DNA from: Oceanobacillus indicireducens | GTDB taxonomy: Bacteria > Bacillota > Bacilli > Bacillales > Amphibacillaceae | Assembly (NCBI RefSeq): GCF_014647195.1 | Contig: NZ_BMOS01000003.1 | Span: 153,568 to 217,567, forward strand | DNA length: 64,000 bases | Direction of reading: 5' to 3' | Shown here: positions 1-9,267 of the stretch, one piece after another | Layout of the letters: each line of letters opens with the position of its first letter | How positions within the stretch are numbered: the stretch's first letter is position 1 | Made by a program: the position numbers and the translations under genes | The notes under the pieces: model-generated | What the model was told of the DNA's origin: nothing | The model's database searches: none | What the model saw: the letters and a program-made list of their open reading frames with translations, nothing else

Positions 1-302
1 TATCTACTCAATCAACTAACTATTCATTATATCAAACGATAAAGCGTTTTCCGATAGATATATCAAGTCTTCAATAGATCTTCTTTTGTTTTTACTTTTT
101 AAACAACAATTTTAATACATGTTAACAGTCTGTAATCCCCCTCCTCTAAACATAAGGGAACCCCAATATGTGAAGGGTGGGGATAAACAGTCCGTAAATC
201 CCTGATTCTGTTCAACTAACATTCAGTGGGAAGGTAAGGATCCCCCACTGAATGAAGTTTCACTTAATCAGAGTTACCCCCACAGCTGTGAGGGTAATTC
301 TA
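1..302. other. Left-edge intergenic region with dispersed repeat and hairpin
   Basis: No gene is visible. A 10-bp inverted repeat (ATTCAGTGGG at 221-230, CCCACTGAAT at 244-253) could act as the 3' hairpin of the permease gene, but it has no clear U-run. The motif CCCCACTGAATGAAGTTTCA (243-262) recurs at about 59.7 kb and, diverged, at 63.2 kb. ACAGTCTGTAATCCCC (127-142) and a variant near 188 are further parts of the repeat. Confidence 0.5.
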
Positions 303-1595
303 TTATATAGCCGAATGTACCTCTGCTTTTACCTTTTCTTTTTTCTTTTCTTCGTTTGGAAGCTTTAAGAATCTTGTTAAGACAGCTGCGATGAAGTATA
401 GTCCAGCTAAGATCCACACTAATCCTTGAGGACCGGCCAGGTCGAAGAATAATGCTACAAGTGCAGGACCAACGAATACACATAGACCTGCTCCAAGGTT
501 TAGAATCGACATGGCGGCACCTTTGTCTCCGTCGCCAACTAATGATGGTGTTAATGCAGATAGTGGTACGAAACCAGCGATACATGCACCCCATAGCATT
601 CCAACAATCGCTACAAGTGTTACGTTACCGGCAAAAATTTGCGGTGTATAGAATAGCATGAGTGTGAAGACTCCACAACCAACTGCCCCGAACCATGTGA
701 CTGTATTTCTCCAGCCTAACTTATCTCCTAGATAACCAAAGATTAAGTTGAATGCGATATTCGAAATAAATATCGTACCCCAAATATTTAACCAAACTGT
801 TGTTGCGATTCCATGATCCGCTAAATATAACGGCAAGAATAATGGAAATGCATATTGTGATGATTGGTTAATAACGCGAACCACACCTGCAATCGCAACT
901 TTTGGCTCTCTTTTTAAGATAGTAATTCCGTTTAGCAGCTCTTTAACCTTAGATGCTGCTCCACTTATTTCTTCTTTCTCTGGCATTTCAAATTTATCTC
1001 GGTTAACTATAATTGCAAAGAACGCTCCAATCAATACCCAGATAAGCGCACTCCATAATGTAGTGATATGGCCAAATGTTTGAATTGACCAGCTAGAGTA
1101 GAAGGCGCCTAGTACACTTAATCCTCCTGTAAACACAAACCAGAACCAACCAACTGCTCGTCCTAACTGATGCGGTGGTGTCCGGTATGTAATCCAGACT
1201 AGGAAGGCATAAGCAAATAACGGATAACCAAATCCTCTTATCGCGTATGTTGGAATCATTAATCCATAATTTAAGGTAGAAACAGCAAATCCAACAAACA
1301 ATACATGTCCAATAATATAAGCTGCTACCCCTAACATCATCGTTTTCCTTGGTCCAATCGCTTCAACTAGTACACCTGAAAGCCAAGCACCAATAGCAAT
1401 CGTTACACCATAAGCCGTTGTGAGTGTTGCCGTTTGCTGAACGGTAAGCCCTTGTTCTACAAGATACGGACTGAGCCAGGCAAGTTCTAACCCATCTCCC
1501 ATCATGAAGATAAGTACACCAAAATACCCCCATGCTAAGTGCGCCGGCATTCCCATTCTATCTAGCAAAGTTCCTTTTTGCCCTAAATCCGTCAT
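303..1595 (-). CDS. MFS transporter, RbtT/DalT/CsbX polyol permease type
   Basis: A 430-residue multi-pass membrane protein with about 12 hydrophobic segments. The N-terminal part (GYFGVLIFMMGDGLELAWLS) and the later GFGYPLFAYAFLVW stretch are typical of the RbtT/DalT/CsbX polyol permease branch of the major facilitator superfamily, which symports sugar alcohols with protons. It lies 30 bp downstream of the EltD-like dehydrogenase on the same strand, so the two are probably cotranscribed. Uptake of a C4 polyol such as erythritol or threitol is inferred from that neighbour, not from transporter residues. The tail is lysine/glutamate rich and cytoplasmic. The length is usual for the family. Confidence 0.85.
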   Translation of the reverse strand: MTDLGQKGTLLDRMGMPAHLAWGYFGVLIFMMGDGLELAWLSPYLVEQGLTVQQTATLTTAYGVTIAIGAWLSGVLVEAIGPRKTMMLGVAAYIIGHVLFVGFAVSTLNYGLMIPTYAIRGFGYPLFAYAFLVWITYRTPPHQLGRAVGWFWFVFTGGLSVLGAFYSSWSIQTFGHITTLWSALIWVLIGAFFAIIVNRDKFEMPEKEEISGAASKVKELLNGITILKREPKVAIAGVVRVINQSSQYAFPLFLPLYLADHGIATTVWLNIWGTIFISNIAFNLIFGYLGDKLGWRNTVTWFGAVGCGVFTLMLFYTPQIFAGNVTLVAIVGMLWGACIAGFVPLSALTPSLVGDGDKGAAMSILNLGAGLCVFVGPALVALFFDLAGPQGLVWILAGLYFIAAVLTRFLKLPNEEKKKEKVKAEVHSAI

Positions 1596-1625
1596 CTTTG
1601 CATGCCATCCCTTCTCCCTTGAATT

Positions 1626-2735
1626 TTAAGGTTTTAAAATGATTTTTAATGATTTATCGCCTTTTGCCATTAGTTCAAAGCCTTCTTCAAAATCTTCTAA
1701 TCCCAACTCATGTGTAACTACACCTTCAGTTGGGAAGTCACCATTTGCAATTCCTTCAATGACAAGCGGATAGCAATACGGGCCTAAGTGGGAACCTAAA
1801 ACGTCTAGTTCTTTACGGTCACCAATAATACTCCAGTCCACTGTTACCGGCTCCGCAAATACACTAAACTCTACAAAACGGCCAAGTTTTCTAATTGCGT
1901 GAAGTCCTTGTTCAACAGAAGACGGATGCCCTGTTGCTTCAATATAAACGTCACAGCCATACCCTTCCGTCATATCTTGAATTTCTTTAACAACATCAAC
2001 TTCACCTGGGTTTAATACAACATCAGCACCAAACTTTTTCGCTAATTCTAGTCGATCTTCTTTCATATCTAGTACAACAAGTTTACTAGGACCTGACTTT
2101 TTAAGTGCACCGATCATCCCCAGACCGAGTGTACCTGCACCTGACAACACAACAACATCGCCAAGTTGTACTTGTGCACGCTGTACCGCATGAAGACTAC
2201 ATGCATACGGTTCAATCAGAATAGCTTTTTCTAAAGGAAGATCTTCCGGAACTTTATAGTTGATCGCTTCTTTTGTAAATTTCATATATTCAGCCATGCC
2301 ACCGTTTACATTGTTTTGGAATCCGTAAAGGTCATGTTTCTGGCACATCCAATATTCTCCTCTTTTACAGAAGCGGCAGTCCCAGCAAGGAACAATCTGT
2401 TCAGAAATTACTCGGTCACCAATTTCAAAATTAGTTACCGCATCACCTTTCGCTACAATTCTTCCAATAAATTCATGTCCGGGAACCATTGGCGCTTTAA
2501 TATAAGCCGGTTGATTTTCGTCGCCCCAGAAGCTCGGTGCACCTTCAAACGCTTTCACATCACCAGCACAAATTCCACAAGCTTCTAGCTTAATAATAAT
2601 TTCTTCATCATTTTCTAAAGTCGGAGTTGCTATTTCTTCATATCGATAATCTTTTGGAGCATATGCCACGACAGCCTTCATCATTTCAGGAATCTCTTGA
2701 TTTTTTACTTGGCTTTTCTCTACTGTATTCGTCAT
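1626..2735 (-). CDS. eltD: Zinc-dependent polyol dehydrogenase, erythritol/L-threitol dehydrogenase-like
   Basis: A medium-chain alcohol dehydrogenase of about 369 residues. Visible landmarks are the catalytic zinc motif CGICAGD, GHEFIGRI, a structural zinc cluster of spaced cysteines (CWDCRFCKRGEYWMC) and the NAD-binding GAGTLGLGMIGA. The opening (MKAVVAYAPKDYRYEE) and APSFWGDENQP match the erythritol/L-threitol dehydrogenase subgroup as I know it. That group oxidises erythritol or L-threitol to L-erythrulose with NAD. The start at 2735 is chosen because an AAAGGAG lies 7 bases upstream; earlier ATGs sit on or before this site. The nearby permease and DthD-like SDR support polyol catabolism. 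No erythrulose kinase or isomerase is in the window; they may lie beyond the left edge. Confidence 0.75.
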   Translation of the reverse strand: MTNTVEKSQVKNQEIPEMMKAVVAYAPKDYRYEEIATPTLENDEEIIIKLEACGICAGDVKAFEGAPSFWGDENQPAYIKAPMVPGHEFIGRIVAKGDAVTNFEIGDRVISEQIVPCWDCRFCKRGEYWMCQKHDLYGFQNNVNGGMAEYMKFTKEAINYKVPEDLPLEKAILIEPYACSLHAVQRAQVQLGDVVVLSGAGTLGLGMIGALKKSGPSKLVVLDMKEDRLELAKKFGADVVLNPGEVDVVKEIQDMTEGYGCDVYIEATGHPSSVEQGLHAIRKLGRFVEFSVFAEPVTVDWSIIGDRKELDVLGSHLGPYCYPLVIEGIANGDFPTEGVVTHELGLEDFEEGFELMAKGDKSLKIILKP

Positions 2736-2844
2736 TTCCATTCTCCTTTGATAGATTAATATTTTTGTAAAAAGTGATTCAATCACCGAAAACTAAAAGG
2801 CAATTTTCGTTGACTTAATTGGAATCGGTTACATCTCAATTCAT

Positions 2845-2872
2845 ATATTATCATTAATTTTCGTTTTGTCAA
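2845..2872 (-). promoter_or_regulatory. SigA promoter of the polyol dehydrogenase operon with embedded putative operator
   Basis: On the minus strand TTGACA (2872-2867), a 16-base spacer and TAATAT (2850-2845) form a near-consensus promoter. The spacer contains the complement of AATTTTCGTTTTG. Related copies lie at 2802-2811 (AATTTTCGTT) and 2887-2895 (ATTTTCGTG). Binding by the divergent DeoR-family protein is inference. Confidence 0.6.
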
Positions 2873-3018
2873 TATTGTTATTGAGTATTTTCGTGGATTT
2901 TCACTAACTTCATATAAATCGCTATCTCAATAATAAAAGAAAGTAATTTTGCACGTTGATTAATTTCACTTTTTCGTCTAACATAAGAGATAATATAAAG
3001 TATAAGGATGTTATAGAA

Positions 3019-3783
3019 ATGAAAATGTTTGCAAGTGAAAGAAGAGATAAAATTTTGCAGCTCTTACAGGATAAAGGGAGAGTAACCGTCAAGGAGCTTG
3101 CATCACATTTGGATGTATCAGAAGCTACATTAAGAACAGATCTAACCAAAATGGAATTAGCCGGCCTTCTTAAAAGAACTCATGGTGGGGCGGTTTTAAG
3201 TGATGGCACTGAAAACGATCGAAGCTTCTCTGTTCGTGAAAAGAAAAACATTCAAGAGAAAATGAAAATAGCTGAAAAAGCTTTTGAGTTAATCGAAGAC
3301 CAACAATGTATTTTACTCGATGCAAGTTCAACCGCATTGGCATTAGCTCGCAAAATTAATGAAAGCTCCATGCGATTAACTGTTGTAACGAGTGGAATTC
3401 AATCCGCTCTCGAACTAAAGGATAACCCAGCGATAACCGTTATTCTTGTAGGTGGTGTCGTTACAAACGGTTCTACCTCCATTGAAGGAAAACTTGGAGT
3501 AAGCATCTTGGATCATGTGAATATTGATATCATGTTTACTTCTGCTAGTGGGTATACCGTCGAGAATGGATTAACAGACTTCAATTTATATGAAGTGGAA
3601 TTAAAGAGAGAAATGGTTAAGCGTTCAAAAAAGGTAGTTGCAATTATTGACTACTCTAAGATAGGGAAAACGTCAAGTTCAGTTTTTGCTACTACGGATG
3701 AAATTGATGTATTAATTTCGGAAGAGCAAATTAGTGCGACTATGCTGGAGAGCTTACAAGATAACAACATTACAGTTATGTAA
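3019..3783 (+). CDS. DeoR/GlpR-family transcriptional regulator of sugar/polyol metabolism
   Basis: A 254-residue repressor. An N-terminal DeoR helix-turn-helix (residues about 4-60: RRDKILQLLQDKGRVTVKEL, then SEATLRTDLTKME and RTHGGAV) is followed by a DeoRC sensor domain with the signature GGVVTNG. Family members bind phosphorylated sugars and repress adjacent catabolic genes. The start at 3019 has AAGGA about 10 bases upstream; an in-frame codon further upstream lacks a site. The gene is divergent from the dehydrogenase/permease operon and 75 bp upstream of the SDR on its own strand, so it probably controls both sides. The effector is unknown; an erythrulose phosphate is a guess from context. 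Confidence 0.88.
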   Translation: MKMFASERRDKILQLLQDKGRVTVKELASHLDVSEATLRTDLTKMELAGLLKRTHGGAVLSDGTENDRSFSVREKKNIQEKMKIAEKAFELIEDQQCILLDASSTALALARKINESSMRLTVVTSGIQSALELKDNPAITVILVGGVVTNGSTSIEGKLGVSILDHVNIDIMFTSASGYTVENGLTDFNLYEVELKREMVKRSKKVVAIIDYSKIGKTSSSVFATTDEIDVLISEEQISATMLESLQDNNITVM

Positions 3784-3858
3784 TTGTTGTTCATTTTTCT
3801 CACCCTTTTGGTAATCGCTTACTTAATGAATTAATAAATTTAGGAATGAGGGATTGGA

Positions 3859-4626
3859 ATGGAATTTCAAGGATTTGATAAAAACTTCAATATTACAGAT
3901 AGAGTTGCAGTAATAACAGGCGGAGCTAGCGGGATCGGCAAAGCCATCGCGGACTTATACGTAGAAAAAGGGGCCAAAGTTGCTATTTTAGACTTGAAAG
4001 AAGACGTTGTGGAGGCAGCCAAGGAAATTAGCGACGAGCATGCAATCGGTGTAAAATGTGATATTACGAATGATGAAAGTATGGATCAGTCTGTTTCGAA
4101 AGTAAGAGAGGTATTCGGTAGGATTGATATTCTCGTAAACTGTGCTGGGGTAGCACTACTAGACGATGCAGAAAATATTTCTGATCGTTATTGGCAAAAA
4201 ACGATTGATTTAAATTTAACGGGTTCATTCAAGATGTGTCAGAAGATCGGCAATGTCATGATCGAACAGGGTAACGGAGGGAAGATGATCAACTTAGCTT
4301 CCCAGGCAGCAATTATTGCTCTCGATAATCATGTTGCTTACGGTGCTAGTAAAGCAGGAATTATAGGAATGACGAAAGTGCTTGCACTTGAGTGGGCACA
4401 ATATGGAATTAATGTGAACGCAATCTCCCCTACTGTAGTTTTGACTGAACTTGGTCAAAAAGCATGGGCTGGTGAAAAAGGAGAAAAAGCGAAAAAAGAA
4501 ATACCACTTGGACGCTTCGGCTACCCTGAAGAAGTCGCAGCAATTGCTTTATTCCTCGCCAGCGACGCAACAAACCTAATCACAGGCGAAAACATAGTCA
4601 TTGACGGCGGAAACACCATCAAATAA
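3859..4626 (+). CDS. GolD/DthD-like short-chain polyol dehydrogenase (D-threitol dehydrogenase type)
   Basis: A 255-residue classical SDR. The cofactor motif is TGGASGIG, an acidic residue (LDLKED) after strand 2 favours NAD, NAG is present as NCAG, and the catalytic Ser-Tyr-Lys appears as LASQAA then YGASK. The C-terminus ends GENIVIDGGNTIK. Overall resemblance is to the GolD/DthD group that oxidises D-threitol or related polyols. It follows the DeoR-type regulator by 75 bp with GAGGG seven bases before the start. With the EltD-like enzyme across the divergent promoter the cell could oxidise several tetritol stereoisomers. The substrate is inferred, and other acyclic polyols are possible. 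Confidence 0.75.
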   Translation: MEFQGFDKNFNITDRVAVITGGASGIGKAIADLYVEKGAKVAILDLKEDVVEAAKEISDEHAIGVKCDITNDESMDQSVSKVREVFGRIDILVNCAGVALLDDAENISDRYWQKTIDLNLTGSFKMCQKIGNVMIEQGNGGKMINLASQAAIIALDNHVAYGASKAGIIGMTKVLALEWAQYGINVNAISPTVVLTELGQKAWAGEKGEKAKKEIPLGRFGYPEEVAAIALFLASDATNLITGENIVIDGGNTIK

Positions 4627-4635
4627 AAAGATTTG

Positions 4636-4686
4636 AGGGTCAGTGTTCATATCCCATTTTTCAGGGACAAGTACGCTGACCCTAAA
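4636..4686. terminator. Hairpin after the SDR, member of a GGGTCAG repeat family
   Basis: AGGGTCAGTGT and ACGCTGACCCT form an inverted repeat around a TTTTTCAGGGACA-containing loop. It follows the SDR stop and resembles the GGGACAGAGGGTC hairpins near 47.2 and 53.3 kb. No strong U-tract follows, so the terminator role is tentative. Confidence 0.45.
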
Positions 4687-4910
4687 ATCTCTACAGTACT
4701 AACTATCAATCATATACTCAACTGTATATAATCTGGAGTTTCAGTACTTGTTACCATTTTTGTGATTAAAAAATATGGATTATAATAAAATGCAAATTGC
4801 TCTTCATCTTCTCCCTCATGAAAGCCCTTGCAATTACGAGCAATTTTTTATATAATAATACTAAGTGATACACTTCACATATAGTAAAAACATGAAAAGG
4901 AGGCCATGAC

Positions 4911-5273
4911 ATGAACAAAGCTGATCCAACAGTTGCTTGTCTGTACCAAACACAAGGAACCATTTCACAGGAAAATATCCGTTCAAAGTTTTTGGACTAC
5001 CAAATTGCGGACATAAATATCCATCCGGATATCCCATTACCTACAACAGGTTACCATCCAATTTCGATAAAAATTTCGGGTAAATGGTATGAAGCAGTTG
5101 CTTCGATTGTAACGATACCAGGGGAGGAAAACGATAAAAAAGTGAAAGTATATATCCGTAATTTTGAGCAGCAACTTCAAGCTTGTAACGTCTTACTCTC
5201 TTGGAATAATTATGTTATTCCTTCAACAAAACAAAAACGACGAGACGAGTTGCCAGCAGCTATAAGTTTGTAA
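4911..5273 (+). CDS. Hypothetical protein, 120 residues
   Basis: I do not recognise this family. The ORF has an excellent AGGAGG eight bases before ATG, so it is very probably translated. The product is soluble and mixed alpha/beta, with no signal peptide, membrane segment or cysteine cluster. The middle (ISIKISGKWYEAVASIVTIP) and VKVYIRNFEQQLQ look like beta strands, and the C-terminus is basic (KQKRRDEL). It is a single gene flanked by hairpins at 4636-4686 and 5542-5580. Upstream, an inverted repeat (AAATTGCTC near 4795, GAGCAATTT near 4840) could be a leader structure or the end of an unseen transcript. Confidence 0.65.
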   Translation: MNKADPTVACLYQTQGTISQENIRSKFLDYQIADINIHPDIPLPTTGYHPISIKISGKWYEAVASIVTIPGEENDKKVKVYIRNFEQQLQACNVLLSWNNYVIPSTKQKRRDELPAAISL

Positions 5274-5639
5274 TACGTCTTGCAACTACTTGTTATAACT
5301 CTCTGATCTTTTACTCCGTCTTACTTCTTCTAGGTAAACATGTGAAAGTATCTTTGTTTAAGTTTGCCTATATACACGCTACTCAATATTTCACACATCA
5401 CTTAGCTAAAAATCCAATGGCTGCCCGACGCTTTAAGGTATGATGTTATATGTCGTCATTCCATACAGCCGGGGTTCATACCAACTAGATTTCCACCATC
5501 TATAGCAGATTTTATCCTTGAATGTAGAGCAGTAAAAATACAAGCAGAATAACCATCCTCGTAGGATGGTTATTCTGCTTGTATAAAATAACGTGAGCGG
5601 GATTATCTAAGTTCCATGATCTTCTTCACTGGAAGCAGA
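5274..5639. other. Intergenic region between convergent genes
   Basis: Apart from the strong hairpin at 5542-5580, nothing recognisable is present: no start with a ribosome binding site, RNA gene or repeat was seen. Confidence 0.5.
5542..5580. terminator. Bidirectional rho-independent terminator
   Basis: AAGCAGAATAACCATCC and GGATGGTTATTCTGCTT form a 17-bp perfect stem around TCGTA. It lies between the plus-strand gene ending at 5273 and the minus-strand SEC-C gene ending at 5640, so it can serve both. Confidence 0.85.
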
Positions 5640-7559
5640 CTACATTTTTTTGATCACTTCAATCAGCTCCCCAGCTTGCTGCCACAAGGCAATGTTATCC
5701 AGAACATAGTCATTCGCTTCCATGTCTTGGATATTTGCGACTTTGTCTCCCTTCGTCCGAAGCTTTGTTTGACCAGTTAAAAAATATTTGACAAACGGGT
5801 TCTGCTTCATTGCTTGTTTCAATAGTTTCTTTGTTTTTGCTGTGATTCCATCCCGGAAATAATGCAGCAACACATTGTTGAAAGCAAATTCTATAGATGC
5901 ATCATCCTTATATTCAGTGACTAGTCTCCTAGCAGATTCATAATCTTCAAGTTCAAGATATAATCGCAATAGATAATATCTGATTCCCTGATTATCATTC
6001 GGATTTAATTCAAGTAATTGTTCATAATGCGCTCGAGCTTTCGTCTTATCGCCGTATTCATCAAGGAAAATAGCAAGTCCTGCCTTTGCCCTCATAAAGG
6101 GACGAGTTTCCGTAATTCCCCAGAAATGTCCTTTACCTTCATGAAAATATTCTTTATCTAACTCTTTTTCTGCAAGGGAGAGCGCATAGGAATAAAGCTG
6201 ATATTTTTCATTCGTTGAGCTTGTATCTTCCGCTTTCATTAAATATGCATCTGAAAAATCAGGATCAATTGCTAACGCTTCGTCAATAAGTTTCTTCCGG
6301 GCCTTTCCGCTTGTTTGGATTGCTTCAGCCAGTTTTTCTTCAGCTAAGTCTCTAGGTGACTCTAAAATAGGATCAAATAACCCGACACTTTCCAGCAACT
6401 GATCGACAAAGGCCTCCGCTTCTTCTTCTGATTCAAACTCTTGTTCCTCTAGAAGGCTTTCAACTTCATCCATAAAACTCTCCATTATTTCTGGATCCAG
6501 AAGGTCGTCTAGCTCATGAGGTAAGTCCACTTTTATGTTCTCCGCTGCTTCAGCGATCTGTTCTTCCAATAGCTCTTTCAATTTCATTGCATTTTTAGAT
6601 AATGTCGTAACACTTATCCCGTACTCTTCCGCCAATCCCTTTTGACTATCCAATTCAATCCCAAGAATTTCACGCTGAATAACATACTCTAATGCCCCAG
6701 CATAAGATCCTACCTTTGTAAACATTGGCTGTTCCAATTCTGTAAAATACTTCCAGAGTACGATCCCAGTTGAAATCACAATTTGAGGTGCTTTCTTTTG
6801 TTCCATATGTCTTGTGAAAAGCTCTGCAACCATTTCATAGGGTGGATAATCCCATTCGAACTCACCGGTAACTGTTTCAAATTCAATGAATGCAGCTAAT
6901 ATATCAGGGTAGTTATTTATGATTTCCTCTTCACTCCATGTTTGGATCATTTCCAGAGCTTCTGGAGTCGTATCAGTGAACTCTGGTATCGCCATAAAGA
7001 AATCATACAACTGGATATAAGGAAGCAAGAAGCCCATTAGATAACTTCCCTCTAAAAAGTCTCTTTCTTCATCTCCTGCTCCCATAAGTTTGTACGTTTC
7101 TTGGGAACGCAGATCTTTAATTTCTATCTCGTCTTCTGTATTCGAGAGTACCTCATAAATCGAAGGGACCGTTCCTGACCAAGATGCAAAAGTTCTCCTT
7201 ATTCTTTCATTACTAATTTTCCACTTTTGTTCCATATAATATAAATCAAAAATCGTTTTACCATTTTGTATTGGTGCATGGAGTATGATCCAAGCCCTAA
7301 GAATGGATGAAAAAAATTCTGCTATTTCATCATCCGCTACTTGTAGTTCCTTATACTCTTCTAGTATTTCATCTAATTCTTTTTCTATAAAATAGGAATA
7401 GTTGTGCGTAGCAAATTCTAATAAACCTATATGAAGGCGTTCCAATTCGGCATTATACCGTTCTGGACTAATTTCGATCACATTTGAAGCACCATGGCAT
7501 TTTTTATATTTCTTGCCGCTCCCACAGGGACATGGATCGTTTCTTCCGATATTCTTCAT
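5640..7559 (-). CDS. SEC-C motif protein with HTH-like segment and TPR-like C-terminus
   Basis: A 639-residue cytosolic protein. Residues 3-22 are a SEC-C zinc motif ([18 protein letters not shown]), as found at the SecA C-terminus and in many stand-alone proteins. Residues 40-290 are helical and of no family I can name. Residues 305-330 ([18 protein letters not shown]) read like a helix-turn-helix. Residues 340-400 are very acidic. The last 200 residues contain TPR-like repeats ([38 protein letters not shown]). It is the last of three same-strand genes with the SEC-C protein at 7836-9209 and the RQC protein at 9268-10008. A hairpin between it and the middle gene may separate transcripts. The function is unknown; SEC-C usually mediates zinc-dependent contact with proteins or ribosomes. 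Confidence 0.72.
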   Translation of the reverse strand: MKNIGRNDPCPCGSGKKYKKCHGASNVIEISPERYNAELERLHIGLLEFATHNYSYFIEKELDEILEEYKELQVADDEIAEFFSSILRAWIILHAPIQNGKTIFDLYYMEQKWKISNERIRRTFASWSGTVPSIYEVLSNTEDEIEIKDLRSQETYKLMGAGDEERDFLEGSYLMGFLLPYIQLYDFFMAIPEFTDTTPEALEMIQTWSEEEIINNYPDILAAFIEFETVTGEFEWDYPPYEMVAELFTRHMEQKKAPQIVISTGIVLWKYFTELEQPMFTKVGSYAGALEYVIQREILGIELDSQKGLAEEYGISVTTLSKNAMKLKELLEEQIAEAAENIKVDLPHELDDLLDPEIMESFMDEVESLLEEQEFESEEEAEAFVDQLLESVGLFDPILESPRDLAEEKLAEAIQTSGKARKKLIDEALAIDPDFSDAYLMKAEDTSSTNEKYQLYSYALSLAEKELDKEYFHEGKGHFWGITETRPFMRAKAGLAIFLDEYGDKTKARAHYEQLLELNPNDNQGIRYYLLRLYLELEDYESARRLVTEYKDDASIEFAFNNVLLHYFRDGITAKTKKLLKQAMKQNPFVKYFLTGQTKLRTKGDKVANIQDMEANDYVLDNIALWQQAGELIEVIKKM

Positions 7560-7723
7560 CAGCCTTCACCTCTTTTTGGGGTCTTTCTTTTTATTATGAA
7601 GATTAATTGCAGGGATTTCAAGTGATTTAGAGGAAGAATGCTTGATAGATTTTGAGCAGCGTAAAAATGTAACCGAAAGTCGAATATTTCCATACCGCGA
7701 GCGGAAATTAAGAAATCCACGAA

Positions 7724-7766
7724 GAATAACCGCCCTGTTCTCTACACTTCTAAGGGCGGTTATTAC
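7724..7766. repeat. AATAACCGCC hairpin repeat, copy 1
   Basis: AATAACCGCCC and GGGCGGTTATT form an 11-bp perfect stem with a 17-base loop. The same stem core recurs at 13190-13228 and, as GTAACCGCC/GGCGGTTAC, at 34837-34887 where it ends a small toxin gene. It sits in the 276-bp gap between two SEC-C genes and may terminate transcription. Confidence 0.65.
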
Positions 7767-7835
7767 TAGTCTTACTAATTATCCTACTATTTCAGACTCC
7801 TAAGGTTGAATTCTTACTTTCCATCATTTCGCTAC

Positions 7836-9209
7836 CTACATACAACACCGCTTATATTTTTTCCCGCTTCCACAAGGACACGGATCATTACGGCCAACTT
7901 TATTCTCCTTTATTATCGGGGTTGACCTTTCCGTCATCTGCATAAACAATTCCGTCATGGGGTCCGTCGGAGTATGTTCGGGTAATTGATTTCCCATCTT
8001 CTTCAATTGATTGAAAACAAATAACCCAAATGAATTTATTCTAATCGAATCAATCCCCATATAATATTGTTTATCATCCTCGGTATACCAAAGCTTCAAC
8101 TGGAACAATCCAAAGTATTCCATTATCGGCATTATGTACTTAAAGACATAGTCGGTGATACCTTGAAACGTTTGATTAACTAGCATGACTCCAAGCCGGT
8201 CTTCTCTCAATTTAATTTCCTTATCTACGGGGAATTGGGAAAGTACTTCGGCTATATTCGCCCGTTTTGACTGCGTAAATTCAACCCGTCCACCTCGATT
8301 AGACGGCTGAACTTTTTTCCAGGAAAGCTGATTCCAGAGCACATCCATTAATAGAACAAACTTCTCTTCATCAGTTAACTTTTGGTAAGCATTTAGAAAT
8401 TCTGTTGGTTCCAACCTATTTCCTTTGATACGATAAAGCCTTAAATGGATCCCTGCTACATAGAAAAAGTGAAATAAACCGATATCTTCTTGGTTTAATG
8501 TTGGCTTTGTAAATAACCCTAAATCGAGCGCATGATCTAATTCCTGCCAAAACTTCCTTGTAATATTCTGTCTCCCACTCGTGAGCTTCGCGTATTTCTC
8601 TTGTTGTATCTTTTCTAAGAATGACGTAAAAGCATTTACTGCAATTGGTGCTTTAACGTTTCTTTCATTCAACAAGCGGACGAAATTGGGATCAACATCC
8701 AAGGCATCACTCTCTTCCAGTTGATAAGCTCTTTCCATTTCTTCGAGATAATGATCTAGATCATTATCAAAATACCATGCTTCTATATCATCCGATGAAA
8801 AATACGTCTCAAACCGATGATGAAAGTATTCCTTTTGCTTACAGACCATATTAATTTCAGTGAGGTCCTCTTCTCGTAAATCCCCGTTATCATATAGAAA
8901 CTTTGCGAATCTTTTAAACGTCGTCAAGTATGGTCCAATATCTCTTTCCGTGCTATCCAACACTTTCCGAATATAGTAGTCTCCCAAAAATTCAATAATA
9001 TGATCGGCATCGAATTCTCGAATCATGCCACCGATATACTCTACATAGCTTCCTCCATAAAAAAATATTCTTTTTACATGCTGATCAACTGTCTCTGCTT
9101 TTAAACCTTGTACCTCAGACAGATATCTCGAAAATGCTTCAAGCGTGCTTTGCAGATCATCACTAAAGGCTTTCACATCAAATTCCTCAAAAACTTCACG
9201 ATCATCCAT
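7836..9209 (-). CDS. C-terminal SEC-C protein with integrase-SAM-like N-terminal region
   Basis: A 457-residue protein. The last 20 residues are a complete SEC-C zinc motif ([18 protein letters not shown]). Residues about 20-115 ([20 protein letters not shown] ... [18 protein letters not shown]) resemble the helical core-binding, SAM-like domain of tyrosine recombinases, which grips DNA. The catalytic recombinase domain (R-H-R-Y) is absent. The remaining helical region is unassigned. It lies 58 bp downstream of the RQC-domain gene on the same strand and upstream of a second SEC-C gene. DNA-associated function is inferred from the two putative DNA-binding folds in the cluster. The SAM-like call is from pattern only and could be a coincidental helical match. 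Confidence 0.7.
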   Translation of the reverse strand: MDDREVFEEFDVKAFSDDLQSTLEAFSRYLSEVQGLKAETVDQHVKRIFFYGGSYVEYIGGMIREFDADHIIEFLGDYYIRKVLDSTERDIGPYLTTFKRFAKFLYDNGDLREEDLTEINMVCKQKEYFHHRFETYFSSDDIEAWYFDNDLDHYLEEMERAYQLEESDALDVDPNFVRLLNERNVKAPIAVNAFTSFLEKIQQEKYAKLTSGRQNITRKFWQELDHALDLGLFTKPTLNQEDIGLFHFFYVAGIHLRLYRIKGNRLEPTEFLNAYQKLTDEEKFVLLMDVLWNQLSWKKVQPSNRGGRVEFTQSKRANIAEVLSQFPVDKEIKLREDRLGVMLVNQTFQGITDYVFKYIMPIMEYFGLFQLKLWYTEDDKQYYMGIDSIRINSFGLFVFNQLKKMGNQLPEHTPTDPMTELFMQMTERSTPIIKENKVGRNDPCPCGSGKKYKRCCM

Positions 9210-9267
9210 TCATTTCTCCTCCTTATTTTATGGTTGCTACGTTCCGCTATTTATTGCAAGGTTTCCT

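Noticed and set aside
5300..5640. Possible small RNA between convergent genes
   Set aside because: Only the bidirectional terminator is supported. No promoter or second structure was seen.
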